Below, piece after piece: positions 22,436 through 27,426 of a DNA stretch of 27,426 bases. A program made the position numbers and the translations under genes. The notes beneath the pieces are model-generated. The model did not search any database. It was not told the DNA's origin and saw only the letters and a list, made by a program, of their open reading frames with translations. How positions within the stretch are numbered: position 1 is the stretch's first letter; every line of letters begins with the position of its first letter. This DNA comes from JBBDSJ01 sp040905025 (GTDB lineage: Bacteria > Pseudomonadota > Gammaproteobacteria > Methylohalomonadales > Methylohalomonadaceae): positions 1 to 27,426 of the forward strand of contig JBBDSJ010000093.1 in assembly GCA_040905025.1 (NCBI GenBank). Reading direction: 5' to 3'.

Positions 22436-23786
22436 ATGTCCGGCGTTTGTCCGTGGCAGGCAACATGGCATTCACCCCCGCAACTGCGTTGGCCGGACTG
22501 CCGGCCGTCATTTCTTGCGCCAGGATCATCTGCCGCGCTTCACCACGCAGTTTTGGCAGCGCGACAGCGAAGACTACTCCGCCCAGCATGCACATGCTAC
22601 CACCGAACATGACAGTCAACGGTGCGCCGATGGATTCGGCCAGCATGCCGCCCACCAAGGCCCCGAGTGGTGCCATGCCCATGAACATCATCGAATAGAC
22701 CGCCATCACGCGGCCACGCAGCTTGTCCGGCACCATGGTTTGAATGAGAGTGTTGGAGGCCGACATTTCAACCATCATCATGAAGCCGGTCACGATCAGG
22801 ATGACGGCGGACAACCAGAAGCTGCGCGACAGCGAGAATAAAATCAGGCAGATGCCAAAACCGCTGGCGGCGACGGCGACCCAGCGGCCGAGGCCGTAGA
22901 CATTGCGCCGTGCCGCCAGTGTCAGTGCGCCGGTCAGCGCACCGATGCCGGACGCACTCATCAGCAGGCCCAGTGCATCGGGACCACCACCGAGGATCCG
23001 ATCAGCAAAAATCGGCATCAATACGGCGTACGGCATGCCGGTCAGGCCGATCAGTCCGAGCAACAGCAGCAGGCCGCGGATGGGCCGCTTTTGCCAGGCG
23101 AACCGAAAGCCCTCGGCAATGCTGACCCAGGTCGACTGGGTCTGGCGTTCACGGTTTTTGCGGGCAATGCGGATCATCAGCAGGCCCGCAAGAACAGCGC
23201 AGTAGGTCAACGCATTGATAAAAAATACCCAGCCTTCACCGAGCGTGACAATCAACACCCCGGCAATGGCCGGGCCGATCATGCGTGCGGCGTTGACCAT
23301 AGACGAATTCAACGAGATGGCATTGAATAAATCGGCTTTACCAACCAGTTCTACCAGAAATGACTGGCGGGTCGGGATATCAAACGCATTGACCACGCCG
23401 AGCAGGCTGGCCAGCACAAAGACGTGCCAGACTTCAACGCTACCGGTCAATGTCAGTGTTGCGAGGCTGATCGCCAGCATCATGGCCACGCTTTGCGCGA
23501 TGATCAGGATGCGCCGGCGATCAAACCGATCCGCAAAGGCGCCGCCAAATGACGCGAGCAGAAACACCGGGATCTGACTGGCAAACCCGACCAGGCCGAG
23601 CAGTGCGGCCGAATCGGTCAGCCGGTAAACGAGCCAGGCCTGGGCCACGCTCTGCATCCAGGAGCCGGTGAGCGATACCAGCTGACCGGCGGCAAACAGC
23701 CGGTAATTGCGGTGACCAAGTGCGCGGAACATCAGCGCGATGCGGCTCTGTGAGGTAGCGGTAGACGCGTGCTTGTGTGCATCCAT
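22434..23786 (-). CDS. MFS exporter (DHA3 / EntS-like)
   Basis: A 450-residue inner-membrane protein of the major facilitator superfamily, with about twelve hydrophobic helices. It opens with the family-typical FRALGHRNYRLFAAGQLVSLTGSWMQSVAQAWLVYRLT and the helix 2-3 loop GGAFADRFDRRRILI, followed by NAFDIPTRQSFLVELVG, which marks the MFS_3 (EntS-like) group. Members expel siderophores, drugs or macrolides; the substrate here is unknown. The start lacks a good ribosome site, and an in-frame ATG at 23732 is an alternative. It follows the TSUP gene on the same strand with an 88-base gap containing a hairpin. Confidence 0.85.
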   Translation of the reverse strand: MDAHKHASTATSQSRIALMFRALGHRNYRLFAAGQLVSLTGSWMQSVAQAWLVYRLTDSAALLGLVGFASQIPVFLLASFGGAFADRFDRRRILIIAQSVAMMLAISLATLTLTGSVEVWHVFVLASLLGVVNAFDIPTRQSFLVELVGKADLFNAISLNSSMVNAARMIGPAIAGVLIVTLGEGWVFFINALTYCAVLAGLLMIRIARKNRERQTQSTWVSIAEGFRFAWQKRPIRGLLLLLGLIGLTGMPYAVLMPIFADRILGGGPDALGLLMSASGIGALTGALTLAARRNVYGLGRWVAVAASGFGICLILFSLSRSFWLSAVILIVTGFMMMVEMSASNTLIQTMVPDKLRGRVMAVYSMMFMGMAPLGALVGGMLAESIGAPLTVMFGGSMCMLGGVVFAVALPKLRGEARQMILAQEMTAGSPANAVAGVNAMLPATDKRRT

Positions 23787-23816
23787 GGCACAATCAGACT
23801 CAAAATGACGCCAGTG

Positions 23817-23846
23817 ATTCAGTGAGCTTTAACAACTGCACTGAAT
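23817..23846. promoter_or_regulatory. 8-bp inverted repeat in front of the MFS gene
   Basis: ATTCAGTG (23817-23824) and CACTGAAT (23839-23846) are exact inverses with a 14-base spacer. They lie 31 bases upstream of the MFS start codon and downstream of the TSUP stop. It could be an operator for the exporter or a weak hairpin ending TSUP transcription. Confidence 0.4.
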
Positions 23847-23874
23847 TCAGGCGGGTGAATAAAGATTATAAGAA

Positions 23875-24657
23875 CTAAAACGCCATGCGCACACCAATCA
23901 GCAACAACATCCCCGCCAGCGCCGGCCGGATGACATGATCCGGCAAGCGTGTGGCCAGATGACTGCCGAGATAAATGCCGGGCAATGAACCGAGCAACAA
24001 CGCCGCCAGCATCATGTAGTCAATCGTGCCGAGATGGGCATGGCCGAGTCCGGCGATCAGGGTCAGTGGCACTGCATGGGCGATATCAGTGCCAACAATG
24101 CGGATTGCGGTCATACGTGGATACAGGAGAAACAGAATGGCCGCGCCAAGTGCACCGGCGCCGACTGATGACAGTGTCACCAGTACACCGAGCACAATGC
24201 CCGCGACTATCGTCGCCGGTGTTTGCAGTTTCTGATGCAGTGCACGCAGGCTGGCAAGCCGTTCGTTGCGGCCGATCGACAGCAGCTGGTTTTTAAACAG
24301 CAAGACCATGGATGTCAGGATCAGTGCGACACTCAAACTGCCAGTAATCAGGCCGTCGTAATTGACCCCCGATTGTTCGAGTTGCTTGAGAAGAAAAATT
24401 GCGAATATTGACGCTGGCATACTGCCGGCAGCCAGCAGGCCGACAATGCGCCAGTCAATTGTGCCTTTGCGATTATGTACGAAAATACCACCACTCTTGG
24501 TAATCGCGGCATAGAGCAGATCCGTGCCAACGGCAATGGCCGGTTGTACACCAAAGCCGAGCACCAGAATCGGCGTCATCAGCGAGCCGCCACCGACGCC
24601 GGTCATGCCCACAATAAAGCCGACCACGAGGCCGGCGATGGTATAGCCAAAATCCAT
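23875..24657 (-). CDS. TSUP (TauE/SafE) family anion exporter
   Basis: A 260-residue membrane protein with about eight helices in two similar halves, as in the TauE/SafE family. Signature stretches are FIVGMTGVGGGSLMTPILVLGFG at the start and VTLSSVGAGALGAAILFLLYP in the second half, with GTDLLYAAITKSGG and GTDIAHAVPLTLIAGLGH as paired motifs. Members move sulfite, sulfoacetate, sulfate or other small anions. It is divergent from a cysB-like gene with 124 bases between the starts, which points to sulfur metabolism, but substrate and direction are inferred. Confidence 0.85.
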   Translation of the reverse strand: MDFGYTIAGLVVGFIVGMTGVGGGSLMTPILVLGFGVQPAIAVGTDLLYAAITKSGGIFVHNRKGTIDWRIVGLLAAGSMPASIFAIFLLKQLEQSGVNYDGLITGSLSVALILTSMVLLFKNQLLSIGRNERLASLRALHQKLQTPATIVAGIVLGVLVTLSSVGAGALGAAILFLLYPRMTAIRIVGTDIAHAVPLTLIAGLGHAHLGTIDYMMLAALLLGSLPGIYLGSHLATRLPDHVIRPALAGMLLLIGVRMAF

Positions 24658-24715
24658 ACTGCTGGTTCCTGCTGGGAAAAAATTAGGGTCTAGCGCGACG
24701 TTGCAATGTACTGGC

Positions 24716-24744
24716 TTGAAACTATACTTAAAAGGAATTATTAA
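24716..24744 (+). promoter_or_regulatory. sigma-70-like promoter of the cysB-like gene
   Basis: TTGAAA (24716-24721) and TATTAA (24739-24744) are separated by 17 bases, a good match to the housekeeping consensus. The -10 lies 37 bases before the start codon. Confidence 0.55.
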
Positions 24745-24753
24745 TCATATTTT

Positions 24754-24770
24754 TATGCTCAATTAGCATA
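24754..24770. promoter_or_regulatory. palindrome between promoter and cysB-like start
   Basis: TATGCT and AGCATA are exact inverses around CAATT, giving TATGCTCAATTAGCATA. It includes the T-N11-A spacing common for LysR-type binding sites. It lies just downstream of the likely transcription start and 11 bases before the ATG. That is a suitable place for autorepression, as known for cysB in enteric bacteria. Confidence 0.45.
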
Positions 24771-24781
24771 TAGGTGGCTCC

Positions 24782-25756
24782 ATGAAGTTGCAGCAAATCC
24801 GTTATATCTGGGAAGTCGCGCAGCATGGCCTGAATGTCTCGGCCACGGCTGAAAGCCTCTATACCTCGCAACCGGGTATCAGCAAACAGGTACGTATGCT
24901 GGAGGACGAACTCGGCGTGCAGATTTTCCAGCGCAGTGGCAAACACCTGACGGAAATCACGCCGGCGGGTGCCGATATTATCGAGCGTTGTGGTGAAATT
25001 CTGGCCGGGGTCGACAGTATTCGCCAGATAGCCCTGGAGTACAGTGACAATAAACGCGGCAGTTTGACGATAGCGACCACTCACACACAAGCCCGTTATG
25101 TACTGCCGCCCATCATCCAGGCGTTCATGCAACGCTATCCGGCGGTGTCACTGCATATGCACCAGGGCACGCCTATGCAAATCTCCGAACTGGCCTCCAA
25201 GGGTACCGTGGATTTTGCGATTGCCACCGAAGCACTGGAGTTGTTTGATAATCTGGTCATGATGCCGTGTTACCGCTGGAACCGCAGTGTGGTTGTCCCG
25301 CATGGCCATCCGCTGCTGAAAGCCAAACCGTTGACGCTGCAGGCACTGGCAGAATTCCCGATCGTCACCTACGTATTCGGTTTCACCGGCCGCTCGCATC
25401 TGGATGCCGCCTTTGCTGCCGCCGAACTGCAGCCACAGGTCACGTTTACCGCCGCCGATGCCGACGTCATCAAGACCTACGTCAAACTCGGGCTTGGCGT
25501 CGGGATTGTCGCCAGTATGGCTTATGACCAGACCCGTGACAGCGAGCTTGTGGCCATTGATGCCAGCCATTTATTCGAAGCCAGCACCACCAAGATCGGT
25601 TTTCGCCGTGGTACTTTCGTACGTGGCTACATGTACGACTTCATCGAACGCTTTGCGCCGCACCTGTCGCGCGGCGTCGTCGAAAGCGCGCAACGTACCC
25701 GCTCAAAGGAAGAACTCGATGCGTTGTTCCAGGATGTGGAACTGCCGACTCATTAA
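24782..25756 (+). CDS. cysB: CysB-like LysR-type transcriptional regulator
   Basis: A 324-residue regulator. Residues 1-60 are the winged helix-turn-helix (LQQIRYIWEVAQHGLNVSATAESLYTSQPGISKQVRMLEDELG), with the CysB/Cbl-type spelling. The effector domain follows (TTHTQARYVLPPIIQAFMQRYP, KGTVDFAIATEAL, YRWNRSVVVPHGHPLL, VTYVFGFTGRSHLDAAF, YVKLGLGVGIVASMAY). These blocks match CysB, which responds to acetylserine and activates sulfate uptake and assimilation genes. AGGTGG is the ribosome site. Its divergent neighbour is a TSUP anion exporter, a fitting target. Cbl is the closest alternative. Confidence 0.9.
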   Translation: MKLQQIRYIWEVAQHGLNVSATAESLYTSQPGISKQVRMLEDELGVQIFQRSGKHLTEITPAGADIIERCGEILAGVDSIRQIALEYSDNKRGSLTIATTHTQARYVLPPIIQAFMQRYPAVSLHMHQGTPMQISELASKGTVDFAIATEALELFDNLVMMPCYRWNRSVVVPHGHPLLKAKPLTLQALAEFPIVTYVFGFTGRSHLDAAFAAAELQPQVTFTAADADVIKTYVKLGLGVGIVASMAYDQTRDSELVAIDASHLFEASTTKIGFRRGTFVRGYMYDFIERFAPHLSRGVVESAQRTRSKEELDALFQDVELPTH

Positions 25757-25788
25757 TTTCAAAGTTTCATCCTCTTTCTTTGAGATAA

Positions 25789-25991
25789 GGCAGGGTATCG
25801 ACAAGCAAACAAACCTGTCCGATGAATATCGTTTTTTACGCACTCTTTGGGAGAGGGCAGGGTATCGACAAGCAAACAAGCCTGTTCGATTAATATCGTT
25901 TTTTACGCACTCTTTGGGAGAGGGCAGGGTATCGACAAGCAAACAAGCCTGCTCGATGAATACCGTTTTTTACCCTCTCCCTGTGGGAGAG
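25789..25991 (+). repeat. three tandem 67-69 bp repeat units
   Basis: Units start at 25789, 25856 and 25923 with GGCAGGGTATCGACAAGC, with a period of 67, 67 and 69 bases and only a few substitutions. Each unit has the short inverted repeat CGAT-N4-ATCG (last copy changed) followed by TTTTTT, and ends with a GGGAGA-type edge. The copies are contiguous with no spacers. The outer edge merges into a REP-like hairpin, so the array probably grew from that repeat. No coding function is supported on either strand. Confidence 0.9.
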
Positions 25992-26003
25992 GGCAGGGTG
26001 AGG
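25973..26003 (+). repeat. REP-like hairpin, second copy
   Basis: CCCTCTCCC (25973-25981) pairs perfectly with GGGAGAGGG (25985-25993) around TGT, then CAGGGTGAGG follows. The plan and the tail match the hairpin at 10448-10490. It closes the tandem array. Confidence 0.75.
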
Positions 26004-26029
26004 GCAAAACTGAGTGACTGCAAAATAGT

Positions 26030-26150
26030 GGCGTTCTTGCGAGGAGCCCTTCGACTTCGCCCAGGGCAGGCTCCGCGACGCGGCAATCTACTGCTTTGTC
26101 ATTTCGACCGAAGCGCGGCAGCGCGAAGCGGAGAAATCTTGTCTTAATCG
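26030..26150. repeat. compound palindromic intergenic repeats
   Basis: Two imperfect palindromes sit side by side. In the first, CGAGGAGCC (26040-26048) pairs with GGCTCCGCG (26069-26077) with one mismatch. In the second, ATTTC (26101-26105) pairs with GAAAT (26133-26137), with GCGC inverse pairs inside. Both look like the dispersed extragenic repeats often found in gammaproteobacteria. Open frames across this region are translations of the repeats, not genes. Confidence 0.6.
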
Positions 26151-26190
26151 ACTCGATCGCCAGACTCCACATACTCACTCTGCATAACAA

Positions 26191-26796
26191 TCAACGCACT
26201 GCATAAATCAACGCACCGCTCTGAAGTTTCTCAATAATCTCATTGCGGTCAGCATCCGAAAACACCAGACAACCGTGACTGCGTCCCGGCATGCCATAAC
26301 GGTCGATGAAGGCCGGTTCCATATAATGATTTGCATGAATGACTATCAGACGATCTGCCGCGTTACGGTTTGACTCTGATATCCCCTCCAGCCGCAACGA
26401 CAAACCATGCCCGGGAGTTTCACTCATGTATGTCTCACCAGTGCGAAAAAAACCGACTGAACTCATTTTGCTGCCTGCGCGGTCACTGAAAAATTCGGCA
26501 TAGCCTGTATGCGCCGGATCCGAACCGCGGCCATGCGCGACCCGGTAACGGCCAATGACCTCTTCAGTTACCATGTCAATCAGATAAAAGCGCGGTTCCG
26601 AGGACGGTTGCCGATAGTTTATCAACGCCACATAACGGTCGTTATCGAGCGTGTACCTGTGTTGCTGGTACTGCGTCAGTAGTGGTTTCAACAAACCCTC
26701 AGGTATGCCGGGTGACTCAGTGTCCGCCGCCAGGCACACGCTGACGAACGACTGTAAAATCAAATAAAGCAGGCAAGCACATGAAAATCGGGGCAT
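26191..26796 (-). CDS. murein L,D-transpeptidase-fold exported protein (YkuD_2 type)
   Basis: A 201-residue exported protein. Residues 1-23 form a signal peptide ending CLAA. The catalytic part reads VAHGRGSDPAHTGYAEFFSDRAGSKMSSVGFFRTGETY, then IVIHANHYM, and ends in the active-site block GMPGRSHGCLVFS with Cys176 and His174. This is the 'murein L,D-transpeptidase catalytic domain' subfamily related to YkuD enzymes, which cross-link or process peptidoglycan in the periplasm using a cysteine nucleophile. True activity of this subfamily is less well shown. No good ribosome site is visible before the ATG. It stands alone between repeat-rich DNA and an IS3 fragment. Confidence 0.85.
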   Translation of the reverse strand: MPRFSCACLLYLILQSFVSVCLAADTESPGIPEGLLKPLLTQYQQHRYTLDNDRYVALINYRQPSSEPRFYLIDMVTEEVIGRYRVAHGRGSDPAHTGYAEFFSDRAGSKMSSVGFFRTGETYMSETPGHGLSLRLEGISESNRNAADRLIVIHANHYMEPAFIDRYGMPGRSHGCLVFSDADRNEIIEKLQSGALIYAVR

Positions 26797-26948
26797 GATT
26801 TTTAGAAAAAGCGGGCGGTGAAGTTAAAGATCATGATAGACAATCCAGCATACAATTACGCTAGTGATAATAGCCAACAATACGGATAATGCCAGCCCCG
26901 TTTTCAACAGCCTGTAGGCACGGCCAGCGTAATGGTAATCCCGCGCCG

Positions 26949-27032
26949 GCCACTGCGCGATACCCGCAGCACCCGACACATCGTGGCAACACGGTGCTCA
27001 TGCCGATGGTCATTGATGAATCGGTACTTTAC
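26949..27032 (-). pseudogene. orfB (transposase) fragment of the IS3 element
   Basis: The frame VKYRFINDHRHEHRVATMCR followed by VLRVSRSG is the standard start of IS3 OrfB. After Gly the sequence no longer looks like a transposase and a stop follows at 26904-26906. The DDE catalytic core is missing, so no active enzyme can be made. Confidence 0.7.
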
Positions 27033-27312
27033 TCGGGCTCCCTGGCAAAGTACCGCGCGGCTTTTTTAGGATGTCGCGCTCCTCTTCCGTGCGCCGCAGC
27101 TGGGCACGTAGCCGGAGGATCTCGCTCTTCGACTCGACCAGCGCTGTGGCTGCCTGCTCAGATTTATCCGGTTTCACGGCCTTGACCCACTTGTGCAGGC
27201 TGTGGGTGGATATGCCCAGACGTTGTGATACTTCGGCGACGGTGTAGCCGCGCTCAGTGACCTGTCGTACGGCCTCGTCCTTGAACTCGGGTGAACATCG
27301 TTGGTTGCTCAT
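27010..27312 (-). CDS. IS3-family OrfA, 3' end frameshifted
   Basis: A 100-residue DNA-binding subunit of an IS3-type transposase. The helix-turn-helix is at residues 8-45 (SPEFKDEAVRQVTERGYTVAEVSQRLGISTHSLHKWVK), followed by a leucine-zipper-like stretch (EILRLRAQLRRTEEERDILKK). AGGAGG lies upstream of the ATG. After DILKK the expected tail AARYFAREPE appears in another frame, because the A-run at the usual shift site is one base short (CTAAAAAAG). The product therefore ends PRGTLPGSPSKVPIHQ and overlaps the orfB fragment. The gene is probably non-functional for transposition. Confidence 0.8.
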   Translation of the reverse strand: MSNQRCSPEFKDEAVRQVTERGYTVAEVSQRLGISTHSLHKWVKAVKPDKSEQAATALVESKSEILRLRAQLRRTEEERDILKKPRGTLPGSPSKVPIHQ

Positions 27313-27346
27313 GTCTTCCTCCTGTGCTCAGATTATAAGCCGGAGG

Positions 27347-27371
27347 TGTCCATTGAACCCGGGGAAGTCCA
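27347..27371 (-). repeat. terminal end of the IS3-family fragment
   Basis: Read on the minus strand it begins TGGACTTCCCCGGGTTCA and continues to GGACA. It lies 34 bases upstream of orfA. It is assigned by position and by similarity to IS3-family ends beginning TGGAC or TGAAC. The partner end is absent. Confidence 0.55.
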
Positions 27372-27426
27372 GGTCTGAAGCCCAACGCCTTGAATAGTGC
27401 CAGTAACAGGTTAACCGATGAATGTC

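Larger units (their letters stand above)
26949..27371 (-). mobile_element. truncated IS3-family insertion sequence
   Basis: Only the 5' part of an IS3-type element remains: one terminal end (27347-27371), orfA, and about the first 28 codons of orfB. OrfB similarity stops near 26949 after the run CRVLRVSRSG. The second end is not found in this window. The terminal end on the minus strand begins TGGACTTCCCCGGG, in keeping with IS3-family ends. Confidence 0.75.

Noticed and set aside
25789..25991. CRISPR array
   Set aside because: The 67-69 bp units are contiguous and nearly identical, with no unique spacers and no cas genes nearby.
25404..26147. Long plus-strand open frame over the end of cysB and the repeats
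   Set aside because: Its first part is an out-of-frame reading of cysB and the rest translates tandem and palindromic repeats; the protein is low-complexity and family-less.
25903..26190. Small minus-strand gene in the repeat region
   Set aside because: It is a translation of REP-like repeats, with no ribosome site of note and no protein-like pattern.

Overview
The window looks like a chromosomal stretch of a gammaproteobacterium. The pointers are an LpxL/HtrB-type lipid A acyltransferase, a CysB-type regulator, separate purK and purE genes, a single-chain GcvP, an E. coli-like Cfa, a YdcH-type small protein, periplasmic c-type cytochromes and outer-membrane porins. No rRNA, tRNA or CRISPR array was seen. 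Genus cannot be fixed from the sequence alone.

Layout. 1-2729 holds housekeeping and envelope genes: the tail of an unknown gene, lpxL, two tandem monohaem cytochromes c and gloB. 2807-4213 is a complete IS10-like element (IS4 family). 4462-7600 is a minus-strand cassette: an ECF sigma factor, a zinc-binding membrane anti-sigma factor, a small secreted acidic repeat protein, and a TPR plus beta-barrel outer-membrane protein. Two strong stem-loops lie before the last gene. 7683-9002 is a second IS4-family element whose transposase carries a one-base frameshift. It separates the sigma gene from a divergent set of genes: an OprO/OprP-type porin, a TupA-type tungstate-binding protein and yidD.

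11644-22366 is metabolic: purK-purE, serA-serB, gcvT-gcvH-gcvP, cfa and a ydcH-like gene with a clear terminator. A 200-bp element bounded by inverted repeats (MITE-like) sits between gcvP and serA. The serine and glycine-cleavage genes together supply one-carbon units, which purine synthesis uses.

22434-26796 holds an MFS exporter, a TSUP anion exporter divergent from a cysB-like regulator, a 434-bp repeat-rich gap (three tandem 67-69 bp units and REP-like hairpins), and a murein L,D-transpeptidase-fold protein. The window closes with a decayed IS3-family fragment.

The best candidate for an undescribed system is the sigma / anti-sigma / secreted repeat protein / TPR-barrel cassette. Before the IS insertion it probably lay directly opposite the porin-tupA-yidD genes, sharing a short intergenic region that contains a perfect 8-2-8 palindrome. 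Its function is not known from sequence alone.
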